In this document: in pieces, positions 12,432-21,819 of the stretch
Layout: each line of letters begins with the position of its first letter
Numbering within the stretch: position 1 is the first letter of the stretch
NCBI GenBank assembly: GCA_026419785.1
Contig: JAODTK010004343.1
Location: 107,224 to 171,223, forward strand
Reading direction: 5' to 3'
From: Sclerodactyla briareus
Lineage: Eukaryota; Echinodermata; Holothuroidea; Dendrochirotida; Sclerodactylidae
DNA length: 64,000 bases
Position numbers and translations under genes: made by a program
Notes under the pieces: generated by a model
What the model saw: the letters and a program-made list of their open reading frames with translations, nothing else
Databases searched by the model: none
Told to the model about the DNA's origin: nothing

Positions 12432-13479
12432 CTGAAAATATTCAAATAATTAACATATCACCGTTTATCTATGCATATCACAGGCCAAATGTAATGTGCT
12501 TGCGGATTGATGGGTCATGCCCGAATAGCGTGTAGTAGAAGTAACCATTTCCTTCGAAAATAAACTATGGGGAAGGAGGTCTCAATCATCCATACCGATA
12601 AGAGGACTTAAATCACCGTAAGATGATTCACTACTAATACGAATCGCAGATTAATGATCAGCTACAAAAACTTTGAAAATAACCAAGAGATACTCTGTAA
12701 TCATTTGTCCTAAGTCATATCCCTCAATTATGATAGAAGGACCTCAATAAATTGTCATCCCATGCAGAGAAAGGCATGTATTTACTACTATTTGCATCAG
12801 ACCGTTATACATCTATTTCTCCTCTCCGGCACTGGTAAAAGACAATGTAGGTTCATGCTCCTGACATCAAGGTCCATCGGTTTCTGTCACTCTCTAGGGT
12901 AGGACTCATACTGTTTGAGTGGTATTTTACCAGATTGGCTGACCCTTTCTTCTAGCATCTTTATGAATAAATCAAGTATTTTTACAAATTTCAAGGCATT
13001 ATGATCCCTAGTTCAATGTGCCCACATGATTCCAGTTGATGAGTACTCACATTACCTACATTGAATGCATTTGCAGAGTACAGTCGTCATGTAACTTTTT
13101 TGGGACGAAGCACAGGTTAATAATCGGGGGGGGGGGGGGGAGCTGTGGAGATTGGAACATGTTGCCTTGCTGGGTCATTTCACAGATTTCACCATGAATG
13201 AGACTCAAGGATACTCGATCATACCTATACCTACACATGAACTGTTGATCACATTCTCAGTTTGACCAACAGAATGACGGAAGTAATTACAGAATACATA
13301 GGCAAATGACGATAATAGGATCATGTTTTCATGAGATTGAAGCATTACAAAATATGCCATAGAAAGCTATCAGCCCCTGGATCAATGAGGTTAATAGGCA
13401 GCTATGTGAAGCATTATCGATAGGAACCTCAGCACTTTAAATGGTAATATTTATAATAATTAATTATGGTAACTGTTAC
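12432..13479. other. Intron-like stretch, nothing recognised
   Basis: Noncoding by all signs. A run of about 15 Gs at 13126-13141 creates the proline-rich minus-strand frame seen there. No repeat family from elsewhere in the window is obvious. Confidence 0.45.
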
Positions 13480-13658
13480 CTCCTGTTCTGTGTCCTCATA
13501 TTATACGCCAGACCTCAGTCAAGTTTCCAGTCATCAGCGATTCGGCTGATAAGTGGAATCACCCTAGACATTTTCTCATATCAGGATGTTCAGCAACATG
13601 AAGGCCAATCAAACCGAGTTCCCTCAGGAACTTTGTAATGTGTGCTATGCATGTGGCC
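13480..13658 (-). CDS. Exon with first Death-like segment
   Basis: The acceptor CTTCTGCCAG leads into ATCIAHITKFLRELGLIGL, then HVAEHPDMRKCLG. After one frame correction it continues with VIPLISRIADDWK and MRTQNR before an AGGAG/GTAACA donor. The I-A-D-D-W-K motif is the hallmark of the first helices of a Death domain, where the tryptophan is the best conserved residue. The rest of the domain should be on the next exon downstream on the minus strand. Frame breaks at the CLG and K-L-D points look like small indels. Confidence 0.5.
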
Positions 13659-13915
13659 CTGGCAGAAGTTATTGGCTTTGTTCCATCTTATTCTGTCACC
13701 TAGTGAACAAACAGTTGGAAACGCAACACTGGGTGGGTGTTAACTAAGTGATACTTATATGACGCACGTGTATACATATTTCTACATTCTGTTGTCAACA
13801 TATCTCCACACATCCCTCCACATCATGATTGAAAAACAACAACAAACTAACTCTGGCCATATGGAAACAATTTAATGGCAAGCACGTTCAAATATTCATA
13901 ACATTTTGGACCTAC

Positions 13916-14239
13916 CTTCTACTTGGCCATAACAGACATCAACCTCTGTTTGCACATGTTTCACAGATGCACAGTGCAGTATGCGAAGAATACAGGGTTT
14001 GTGCAACTTTAAATTCTCTGGTTCACATCTGACAAACGGAGACCGTGGGGGTCGGTCCGCTCCCGGCCCGTCATCATTGGGAGCATCAACATCCCCGAGG
14101 CTGTACAACCCGACCACTGCTCGAGCTCGAGCTGGCATCGTTAACTTTCAATCTGTGCCTGGAAGGTGTTCATTCCACCAGTTTGCTGTTATGACTCTCC
14201 CTGTGCATATAGTAGTTGGAGATTGGCCAGTGACTCGGT
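13916..14239 (-). CDS. ZU5 domain exon
   Basis: This is the best-supported coding block in the window. The acceptor TTTTTTAACAG is strong, and the donor GAAG/GTAGGTCC is near consensus. Residues include LPGTD followed after a break by KLTMPARARAVVGLYSLGDV, then RSPFVRCEPENLKLHKPCI and LRILHCASVKHVQTEVDVC. The pattern S-P-x-V-x-C-x-P-x-x-L-x-x-x-K-P-x-x-L-x-x-x-H-C-A is the classic second half of ZU5. That domain occurs in UNC5, PIDD, ankyrins and ZO-1, as a beta-sandwich often paired with UPA and Death domains. One in-frame TGA after LPGTD is probably a base error. The block sits just upstream of the Death-like exon in reading order, as in ZU5-Death proteins. Confidence 0.7.
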
Positions 14240-14454
14240 CTGTTAAAAAAGCAACGTGTCTGATGTTTATATAGCAATTCAATTGACACAACCTATTATA
14301 ATCGGTACAAAAATACACTCTGGATATTTATTAATTTAATTGCACATGTTGGTAACTGGATGATTACTAATCTCACCTATTTTTCTACACTTCAGCTGTA
14401 GATTTGCTGCTAACCAATATGTTGGGATGACAGCTGCAATGCAGCAAGCATATC
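14240..14454. other. Intron-like stretch
   Basis: The short interval between the ZU5 exon and the next exon candidate is AT-rich and shows no open frame of note. Confidence 0.4.
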
Positions 14455-14551
14455 CTTTCTGCTAAATCCTCTTTCAACAGGATTCTTAGGCTTTCGTCAC
14501 TCTGCGCTATGAGTGTGACGTCTTTCACAGCGCCCGGTCCGCCTTTGTATC
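14455..14551 (-). CDS. Exon of unknown domain
   Basis: The acceptor ATTAATTCTCAG opens a 97-nt block reading YKGGPGAVKDVTLIAQSDES and then LRILLKEDLAE. The frame is clean and codon use looks normal. The donor would be AAG before GATATGC, which lacks GT. A single inserted A would turn it into AAG/GTATGC. No domain is recognised; it may be a linker between the two ZU5 regions. Confidence 0.45.
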
Positions 14552-14784
14552 CTGAGAATTAATATGAATTACTTAGTGAATGAAGGCATTTCTTTACATT
14601 AATGTATATCGATCTCTATATCCAGAATAACAAGAGTTAGCACTGTACTGTTTGAGAGATTTTGTACAGTACTACATACCTCTGGTACACCCTGAAGTCT
14701 TCTGCCTATCAGCTGATTGCATGTAAGTGTGTATCAGCCTTGCTACCTTTCAGGTGGATGGCTTTCATCCGTCATGTAGTCCAA

Positions 14785-14975
14785 TCACTTATTCGGCAGT
14801 CCAGTTCCTCTCATCGGTATCTTCACTATTTTTATCAGTTGGTCCAGAGTTCTATCTCTCAGTATCCTGTCCCTCTCGGCCGGCGTAAGCTCAAAGTACC
14901 TGCAAGACCCTGGCGTGTTTGTCCCTTGTCTAGACGAGATGCGACTTCTCTCTTCAGCACACATACGATCCTGAT
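14785..14975 (-). CDS. Charged linker exon
   Basis: The acceptor ATTCTTCAG leads to QDRMCAEERSRISSRQ and then GTNTPGSCR. A possible donor (GCAG/GTACTTT) lies at 14899, but the frame stays open past it and looks just as protein-like: ELTPAERDRILRDRTLDQLI, ending at a stop near 14787. I cannot tell which end is used. The sequence is rich in Arg, Asp and Glu and probably helical. No domain was assigned. Confidence 0.4.
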
Positions 14976-15429
14976 CTGAAGAATGATTATACATAATTAA
15001 TAATGTTTCCATAAAATCCTCCTCAAATAGCATGGCATATTGCCATACGGCAGTATAACATGAAGTAAATATGTGTTCTTTGTTCTTTCTAAAATCAGGC
15101 CCTATACATGCACAACAATCACTGACTGATAGAGGCCATACAGTTGTGCACTAATCACTATTTTAGGTGACTATTATTTGAGTCAGGCATGTCCACATTA
15201 ATTGGTGTATAACTTCCTTCATTATTCCCTCACCTGGTTCTGTCAAGTTAGCAAGGCACTGTTGACTTTCAGCAGAAATTAGCTATGGTAACCTTTAGTG
15301 AACAAAACAAAAATAAACAAGACTAATAGTAATACAATAACATATGTCAAGCCATCTACAACCCAAAGCGAGAATTGGAGTTGGAACACGAATAGAAAGG
15401 GTAGACTGTAATTGCAATATTCGATGTGG

Positions 15430-15544
15430 AATTACAAAAAATGTCCTTCGTCCTTCAGGTTCGTTCCGCAATAACTTCTGCTGTCTGACTGTTAGGTTAG
15501 CATCTCTGACCTGCATGCTTCAGACATCTCTGCTCCTCCTTAGT
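15430..15544 (-). CDS. Weak exon candidate
   Basis: A block after a CCTTCAG acceptor reads TKEEQRCLKHA and meets a possible donor, GCAG/GTCAGAG. A shifted frame continues with NLTVRQQKLLRNEPEGRRTF. The composition is protein-like but the borders conflict, so only a fragment may be real. Confidence 0.25.
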
Positions 15545-15639
15545 CTGAAGGCATGCTGAACTCTGCTTGCCCTACACACGTGGTCGATGTCAAACTGTAT
15601 GAGGGACAAATAATTGTAGTAGAGAGATAGTGAGTCACA

Positions 15640-16330
15640 ACCTCACTAACAGACCATGCAGGTTTGGACAAGCTAGTTTCATCACTCGAGTATTCAAACA
15701 GCTTCAGTGATTCCACTGAAGCCTCTAAAACTCGCAAAGGCATATGATGCGATTAAGTTTCACCATTTTTGTAGTTTACTCTTTGTGGAATACACGTAAC
15801 AGTTACGCTTAGAGTTGAAAATTTTGTAAATTATCTTAAAACGAATCTAGGATTAAATAGTAGTCACATGCACCCATCCTTTTTTGTGAATTGGACACTT
15901 TTATCGTGAACTTTTCAGGTTAATAAATATTATCAGAAAAAAATATTACACATTCTTTCCCTCGCTAAGACATGCCGTATCCTAACCGACCATACTGGGT
16001 GGACCAAACTATTTCATTGGAAATATTAAACTGCTAACATTCTCAATTCCACTGAAGCCCCTAGGAGAGATATCAGTGATATGATGTTTTGCCAAGTTGC
16101 ATCATTTTGTAATTTACTTCGTGTGAAACACAGTAAATTGTTACAATCAGACTTACAAAAATATTTTGTATTATTTTAGATACGATTTTTAGGAATAATA
16201 GAAACTGTAATAGCTTTGTGAGTTGGACATTTTTATCGTACTTTTCAGGTTACTAGTATTGATCAGTAAGAAATCTTACATCATTCCTTCCCCCAATTAC
16301 ACAGAAAGACAATGCATTATCCACAGCAAT
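15640..16330. repeat. Two tandem units of about 350 bp
   Basis: 15640-15990 and 16000-16330 share the same series of phrases: TTCCACTGAAGCC, TAGGAGAG or a diverged equivalent, TTTGTAATTTAC, GTTACAATC or GTTACGCTT, GGACATTTTTATCGT, ACTTTTCAGGTTA and AAATCTTACATCATTCC. Only the first unit has a protein-like minus-strand frame (EASVESLKLFEYSSDETS), so that frame is probably chance. The duplication lies in an intron of the minus-strand locus. Confidence 0.6.
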
Positions 16331-16536
16331 TACGGCTCTCACAGTCCTCATTATAGTCTAAATATGAGCCAGGCAGTGTATAGATACCATAGAATGAACC
16401 TGTGAATTGTACCTGTTTCCTGCAGAATCCTCCTGATACCTGAACCGTGGAGACAAATGACTCATCACAGCAATCCTCTCTTAATGTTCATATACGCCAG
16501 CGATACACCTTAACTTAACAGCAAGAGATATACCAC

Positions 16537-16682
16537 CTTGACAGATGCATCCCCCATCAATTTATATGTATCATCTTCCACTTTGAGTTTTATCTCCCAT
16601 TGGCGAGGCAGATGTAGTGCGGGTGATTGGGTATTACATAGTCACCGAGTCTGACTTTAGTTTTGTTGTCTTCCAATAGCAA
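16537..16682 (-). CDS. Exon, possible UPA-like segment
   Basis: The acceptor CATTGTGCAG opens LLLEDNKTKVRLGDYVIPN, continues HPHYICL and, after one frame correction, RQWEIKLKVEDDTYKLMGD before a GTCAAG/GTGGTA donor. Alternating hydrophobic residues suggest a beta-sandwich. It follows the ZU5-type exons directly in reading order, where a UPA domain sits in PIDD and ankyrins. UPA sequences are poorly conserved, so this is position-based inference. A tiny 27-nt exon candidate at 16413-16439 (IRRILQET) lies just downstream. Confidence 0.45.
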
Positions 16683-16972
16683 CTGCACAATGAAACAAGA
16701 TTTAGTGTGTTACAAACATTACATCATTGCCATACTTCAAACTATTTGCTGCCATCTTCTAAAGCAATGTTCTAAGGATCCATCCAGCAACACTAACTGC
16801 ACTACATAGTATCTTTTAGGACAGGACGGTATTACCTTGTAATCTTCATCAGTTCCTACTGCAGATGATCACGTCCATAATTATGTCATCTGTGATATGA
16901 GAAAATCCCATTAACGAATGGGGCGACCTGATGATATGTTTCTTTTCAGTTGCTTCAACTCACTAGATTTAC

Positions 16973-17059
16973 CAGCAAGTAAGCCAGGCGTAGGTGTGAA
17001 CCGAAACAGTGTCATTGTTAAGCTTGGTCGTGACTCCCCTTCTCTCCAGTAATACCAAT
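16973..17059 (-). CDS. Exon, likely C-terminal strand of a ZU5 domain
   Basis: The acceptor GTTATTTTAG and donor TGCTG/GTAAATC enclose 87 nt with a clean frame: LVLLERRGVTTKLNNDTVSV and then HTYAWLTC. The N-D-T-V-S-V-x-x-x-x-x-W ending matches how ZU5 domains finish. In PIDD this position holds the self-cleavage H-F-S motif; here the His is followed by T-Y-A-W, so no intact motif is visible. Confidence 0.45.
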
Positions 17060-17202
17060 CTAAAATAACCAGAGCAAAGTAGCAGATAAGAACAAATTCA
17101 TGGACCTGGATGATGGTACTTTCAGTGGACTGCACTGATTCTTACTACTTGCCAATAAAATTTTATCTAGATTAATTTTTTTTATTAACCTTCATTCCCA
17201 TC

Positions 17203-17400
17203 ATCACTTTTCTGTCCCATGTACGTAGTAACAGCAATGTTGTCAGACAAGGGATTACAGCTGCATGAGAAATTGTAACACAGGCAGGAATCTTTAGTTT
17301 GAGGCCAACAGGCTCAAGTTTCCATCAATGGTGGTGTAATCTTCGCTTCTGTCATCTCTCCCAGGGAGATGCAATTCAGAATTTTGGATGACGTATAGAA
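17203..17400 (-). pseudogene. Partial duplicate of ZU5 exon
   Basis: This stretch repeats the 3' half of the 17545-17958 exon about 330 bases away. It encodes recognisable pieces: TEAKITPPLM, then GLKLKIPACVTIS and NIAVTTYMGQ. They parallel GITPLMKLEP, GLKLRC.PVVTIP and HAVTTYSGK in the other copy. It lacks a clear acceptor and needs several frame changes. A decayed exon duplication is the simplest reading; an alternative exon is possible. Confidence 0.45.
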
Positions 17401-17544
17401 GAACATTTTGCATATTTTACCAAATGGCCAGTATTAGCTACTAGGGATTTTTCCCTCTGTCTTTCAACTCCTTTCACTCGTTCACTTCACTCGACAATGT
17501 ACAATAGCTGATTAGATCAATAATGAGAATAACTTATTCCTCTT

Positions 17545-17958
17545 TCCAGAGTATGTGGTAACGGCATGTCGGTCCAGCTCAGGGATCACTGCTGCTAGGA
17601 ATTGTTACAACAGGCAGGCACCTCAGTTTGAGGCCATCGGCTCAAGTTTCATCAGTGGTGTTATCCCCTGCCGGGTGTCTTTCGTTATTCCCGGGGAGAT
17701 GATTTCAGATTGTGGATGACATTCAACTCCAAGCACCTGGTCCTCATCCAAGGCACCGGGCCAGCATGACTGCAGTGAAGCACCCGCAATGTTGATAGTC
17801 CTCCATCACGGCCATGATCTGCTCAATGTAAAGGATGCAGTGTGGGGGTGTCTGGTATTCTTCGTAACTTCAATCTCTGCAATGGTTTGGTCATCTGCAA
17901 TCTTCGTCTCTCCTCGTTCTCGTTCAACACCAGTCCACCATCGTAGAACTGACTGCAT
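17545..17958 (-). CDS. ZU5 domain exon, upstream copy
   Basis: The acceptor TTCAATCCAG precedes SVLRWWTGVERERGETKIAD. After frame changes the block gives GALDEDQVLGVECHPQSEI, GITPLMKLEP, then GLKLRC and VVTIPSSSDP. The order G-A-x-x-x-D-x-x-x-x-V-x-x-x-x-x with P-L-x-x-L-x-P-x-G-L-x-x-x-x-P-V-V-V-T-I-P is the ZU5 signature (PIDD- and UNC5-like). At least two 1-base shifts interrupt it. The lower border is uncertain because no good donor is seen near 17545. Confidence 0.6.
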
Positions 17959-17959
17959 C

Positions 17960-18497
17960 TGGATTGAATTAAATCATGGAAATAATTATTAGAACTACAG
18001 TACTATTGATGTGTAGTATGTTTGAACGACATATTTTCTCAGATTAGTTAGAACAAGTAAGAATTTCTATTGTAATATACAATTTAAAATATAATAAAGC
18101 CCAATTTTATGAAGTCATTTATCACTGAAACAAACAGTTTTCAGTATCACCCCTTTTTTTGGTATAATAAGGTCCTAATAGGTGCTCACTGGACATTCAT
18201 TTTTACCACTCACTGTGTCACTTCATTGAATCCCACTGGGGACATTCCACTGGGGTTACCACATATGGCTTTCCTACTTTCCGAAACAACAAGTGAAAAG
18301 AGACAATAAAGAAAAAGATCTCCAGGCCTTGACAGTTGGTGTTACTTTGCTCCGGAGAGCTTACTGAATTTTGCATTATGCTTCATTCATAGATAAGTTT
18401 ATTGTTACACTTTCTGTTACCTATATAACAGTAAATTTAGGCAGTTTGTAATCATAAGTCTTCTTTTGTGTTTTTGAAAAATCCATGATACACTAAC
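17960..18497. other. Intron-like stretch
   Basis: The stretch is AT-rich, with a plus-strand frame at 18109-18309 that has no splice borders and no motif. Nothing else is recognised. Confidence 0.4.
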
Positions 18498-18709
18498 CTT
18501 CTGGCCATTGTCCATTCACTCCTCTGCTCTCTTTCTGTCATAACCACATTCTTATCAATGGAATTTATGATAAGGTGCTAACAATTTCTCATTGGGCTTC
18601 TGAGGCCAATCTGTAGCAGTCCTTTCTTTAAGATTCGTAACATCAAAAACAGTGATGATTTTTCCTCTCCTTCACGGAAGTCAAGGATGGTAATTCCCTG
18701 GAGTTTCAA
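18498..18709 (-). CDS. Exon of unknown domain upstream of ZU5
   Basis: The acceptor GATTTCATTAG opens LKLQGITILDFREGEE. After a 1-base shift the block continues KIITVFDVTNLKERTATDW and PQKPNEKLLAPYHKFH, then reaches a donor (CAGAAG/GTTAGTG) through MTEREQRSEWTMARR. The reading is strongly protein-like over three pieces, but I know no family for it. It is the last exon before the first ZU5. Confidence 0.45.
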
Positions 18710-19345
18710 CTAATGAAATCCGTCGCACAAGATGGTTTTTTTTGTTTTTTTTTTTCCCCCCCCCCCCCCCCCCCCAACTACTGTGCATGTGGCAGTTGAA
18801 CACATGCTCCTGTAGAGAATTGTCCAGAGAGCTCATCTCGCAAAGGTCTACCACTAGTCTACAACTTCCTAACCTCCTGGGAAGGAGAGAATATGATATG
18901 TAACGTTACAAATGTAACACTGCAACCATAATTACCATATCAATGCCTTGTGGAGTGTCAGTTATCAGGAAGGAAATTGGTAGTAACTCTTATCACAGAG
19001 CAGATCACTCACTAGCCTTAATAACAGGTTGGGGGACATTTGAGCGGTGACTGAACAGGTTACAGGGGGACTCTGCACCAATCAGGCATATAGCTCCACC
19101 TTGACAACCAACATGTGAGTTCACTAAGCTTTCGGCAACAACTGACCCATTTACATTGGGAGCATGACGATAAAAACGATCTCCTTGTTTAAACTAACCC
19201 TGAGAAGAAGCCTATTGCGCTCTCACAATTGGTTTGTAACGGAATACACATATAAGTCTTTAGAGCCTAATCTGCCTCCTCGTTGACAATTCAACTGGTA
19301 TTGAATATATCATTACTAAACACAGCACATTTGGACAATGTTTAC
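18710..19345. other. Intron-like stretch with T/C homopolymer
   Basis: A T-rich run followed by about 20 Cs lies at 18737-18777. No exon border or repeat family is recognised in the rest. Confidence 0.4.
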
Positions 19346-19427
19346 CTGCAGAAGTTGGATTGCCGGGGGAGCTACTTGGTCCTGCTTACTTTCCTGCCTG
19401 GACATCTGCAGTAGTCTTTGACATTAC
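19346..19427 (-). CDS. Short exon candidate, possible protein start
   Basis: The acceptor TTTTGTTTCAG and donor GCAG/GTAAACATT bound 82 nt. It reads MSKTTADVQAGK, an in-frame TAA, then GPSSSPGNPTSA. The ATG near the acceptor could be a start codon. The TAA sits in otherwise good coding sequence, so a base error is likely. Low-complexity Ser/Pro ending; no domain. Confidence 0.35.
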
Positions 19428-19475
19428 CTGAAACAAAATTAAACTACAAGAACCAGGGTTTTATGCATAGACAAA

Positions 19476-19478
<3 letters not shown>

Positions 19479-19516
<38 letters not shown>
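19479..19516 (+). repeat. Run of 38 G
   Basis: This is an unbroken G homopolymer in an intron of the minus-strand locus, so the transcript side carries C. Its true length is uncertain because homopolymers are badly called by most platforms. Confidence 0.85.
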
Positions 19517-19517
<1 letters not shown>

Positions 19518-19940
19518 GATTGAAGAGGGTGGTCTTGTGAAGGAAAAAAATTCTGGGCCCATACATAACAGAATGTGGATGAGAGTAATGTGAGCACATG
19601 GATACAGACGATGTGTGGAGATAGTCAACGAGATGAACACATCGATGAGACTGTTGTGAATCTGAGGTAATACTAACTAAACGACCCTACTCTTCAAGAG
19701 ACGGACAGTCATACATGAGGTGAATTAAGATGCACACTCAGAAACATAGATCTATGATGGCACAAGCAACTCGGGGAAAATCTCTCTTACATAACAATCA
19801 AATAATATGACTTACATTGACAAAATGTCGTGAAACAGGACTGCATCTAACACACAATGCAAAACTGGATCATCAAAGACCATTCTTGACAAAACCCCAT
19901 TCTCAGCAAATATACGTAGGTGAAATAAAATTACCATTAC
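19517..19940. other. Intron-like stretch
   Basis: No exon or repeat family is recognised between the G-run and the next exon candidate. Confidence 0.4.
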
Positions 19941-20065
19941 TTTTCTCCATCAATCTGTTTTGATTGTTCCAGCACTTCCGCAGAGCCCTAGCATCTTTAG
20001 CTTTATCCCATTCTGCTCGAGAGGTCATCTATAGTCTTCTCAGGGTATCTTTGGCCTCGAGGAAA
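19941..20065 (-). CDS. Coiled-coil exon candidate
   Basis: The acceptor ATTTTCCCCAG opens FLEAKDTLRRL, an in-frame TAG, then SRAEWDKAKDARALRKCW and NNQNRLMEK before a GAAAA/GTAATGG donor. Heptad-like spacing and the many Lys, Arg and Glu residues suggest a coiled coil. The stop can be removed by a 1-base shift that also yields DDLSSRM. Confidence 0.4.
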
Positions 20066-20254
20066 CTGGGGAAAATAACATTTATAGGACAATATCTCAA
20101 ACTGAATGAACAATAAATTTGAGAATCCCAACACTATTTTTACAATTCAAAACATTAGTAGGCAAGGTTTATGATCATGAAAGGCTAGATATAAATGGTG
20201 TATTTCTGTGTTGTGGCCTTCTGGAAGAGATTATATTACATAGTGTCAGAAGAT

Positions 20255-20255
<1 letters not shown>

Positions 20256-20297
<42 letters not shown>

Positions 20298-20310
20298 ACC
20301 CCCCCCCCCC
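20256..20310 (+). repeat. Run of 42 C, one A, then 12 C
   Basis: The longest homopolymer in the window. The poly-proline and proline/histidine frames read across it are artefacts of the repeat. It lies in an intron of the minus-strand locus about 740 bases from the 38-G run. Confidence 0.9.
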
Positions 20311-21123
20311 GGTGCAGTGTGATGAGCACACAATCAAACATAAAATAGTTGTATATTGTCAACACTACAACAACATCGTGCTCTAGAGAGTGCAAGCTTA
20401 CCGATGTGAGGTACCTACAGGCCTTGTTCTACATATTAAGATGGTGTTGCACGATTTTACACACCCAAAATTTAAGCAGCCAGGGAAATAAAAACGTTAG
20501 GGTAGGACAATGTGGACACACTACAGAGGCCAAGGGGAGCTTTGATTCAGGCCTATTAATCCAACCCATATGTGGTGTGGTAGCCTTCCTATGATGAATA
20601 TCGCACCAAAAACTAAAATCTATTAAAACTAGTAGGTAGCAAAGATAACAAACTCGCACAGTTAGCCAGTGACCATGATCGTGTTTGAATGGGCTCTTGG
20701 TGAATCTTATCAGAAACTATGATGATGGATGTTGAAACCGAATGAACCGACATCTTAAGCTAAGATGCTCTACATGTAGACCGCGGGCTGTCAGAAAGAG
20801 AAGGGTGATGCGGTGGCCAACGGGGGACTTATGCCTATTTTTTTTTTTTTTTTTTTTTTGCCCTATGTACAATGGTGCGTGGGGAGGGGGGCATAATCAA
20901 TATGGGTACACACCGATTCACAATTAGAGTTGAATATGTTGAATAGATTGATGTACCTCTGTACTGCTTTTGACAGACGGTGGGGTCTATTTTAAGTGCT
21001 CATGATGCTTGCCTCGTTCCTCATCTTTCTTCATTCATGTTAGAAAATATACATGGTTTCAGGCGACATTCAATATAGTGATACCTTGGTCACCACTCTC
21101 GTTCTCGTGTTTAGTTTTTTGTA
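20311..21123. other. Intron-like stretch
   Basis: A run of about 20 T lies at 20839-20859. Overlapping frames at 20349-20659 on both strands have no motif or splice borders. Confidence 0.4.
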
Positions 21124-21215
21124 GTGCCCCTCTACAGCCTTCAGTTGCTGTCAGCTGTTGTTGCTGGTCCTTGCTGTCCTGAGCTTATCTCAGCTTTTCT
21201 TTCGGACTTTGACAG
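21124..21215 (-). CDS. Coiled-coil exon candidate
   Basis: The acceptor CTCTTACTTAG precedes a block whose frames give KEKLR and then AQDSKDQQQQLTATEGCRG. It is Gln- and Lys-rich and helical in character, like the next exon downstream. The donor side is unclear. Evidence is composition plus one acceptor. Confidence 0.3.
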
Positions 21216-21334
21216 CTAAGTAAGAGGCAAAAAGAGTAAATGTACTGCAGTGGAGTTCCATACTACACAATAGATCAACATTAGAGGTGTATGAAGAATG
21301 GTGTCACTGACTTGAGGAATACCGGCTCTCTCTG

Positions 21335-21498
21335 CTAGAGAAAAACTGGTTCCTGATAGAAGCAAAAACAACCAGACACGTGCAGGCGGGTGAACGCCGA
21401 CGCGTACTTCCCCACAGAATACCTTTGGTGAACCTCATTGAGAACAGCCACATACAAAATCATGTCCTTGGACTCCGGTGACTTTGGAAATTGCCTAC
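21335..21498 (-). CDS. Weak exon candidate near 5' end of locus
   Basis: An acceptor-like TGAACGTCCAG precedes RQFPKSPESKDMILYVAVLN and EVHQRYSVGKYASAFTRLHV in an open frame. No consensus donor ends it. The frame is open upstream too, so the exon border is not certain. No domain is recognised. Confidence 0.25.
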
Positions 21499-21766
21499 CT
21501 GGACGTTCAGGAATAACAAGAGTATACACATCCATCAATTTTGACAACAAAAAACACAAAACCAAGTTGGACCGCGGTCGCCATTGAAAACGTTTGTATT
21601 TCGGACCAAGTTTTTCGCCCATCCCCACCAACTAAGTTAATGTTAAATCGGACTAACTCTGCACTTTCGCATGAAACCCACAATAGAGGGTAGCAGACAT
21701 GCAATAATGCCCACTTTTGAACCCGTCCCAATTTCGAATCAATCAGATGAAGGTGTATGTACTAAC

Positions 21767-21816
21767 TTCAAAGATTCTGGTGGTGGGCCGACAGACACGC
21801 TTCCAAAACCATAATC
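21767..21816 (-). CDS. Small exon candidate
   Basis: The acceptor GTTGTTCGCAG and donor GAA/GTTAGTAC enclose 50 nt reading DYGFGSVSVGPPPESL. The unspliced frame through the same place reads a hydrophobic stretch (about 21820-21880) that would make a membrane helix, so an alternative membrane-anchored start is conceivable. Weak. Confidence 0.2.
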
Positions 21817-21819
21817 CTG

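Larger units (their letters stand above)
10789..21816 (-). other. Multi-exon ZU5-ZU5-Death gene locus
   Basis: About fifteen exon-like blocks lie in a row on the minus strand, most with an AG acceptor and many with a GT donor. Read 5' to 3' they give an unassigned, partly coiled-coil part (21.8-18.5 kb), a ZU5 domain (about 17.96-17.0 kb), a possible UPA-like block (16.68-16.54 kb), linker exons (15.5-14.5 kb), a second ZU5 (14.24-13.92 kb) and two Death-like stretches (13.66-13.48 and 11.08-10.79 kb). The ZU5-ZU5-(UPA)-Death order is known from PIDD and ankyrins, which act as signalling or membrane-skeleton adaptors. Nearly every block needs one frame correction, so this is either an uncorrected gene or a decayed one. 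It could also be two adjacent genes. Confidence 0.5.

Noticed and set aside
15660-15743. Minus-strand frame EASVESLKLFEYSSDETS as an exon
   Set aside because: The matching tandem unit at about 16040 does not keep the frame, and the donor is poor.
20119-20386. Two proline-rich open frames
   Set aside because: They are read straight through the 42-C plus 12-C run; the proline stretch is the homopolymer, and there are no splice or start signals.
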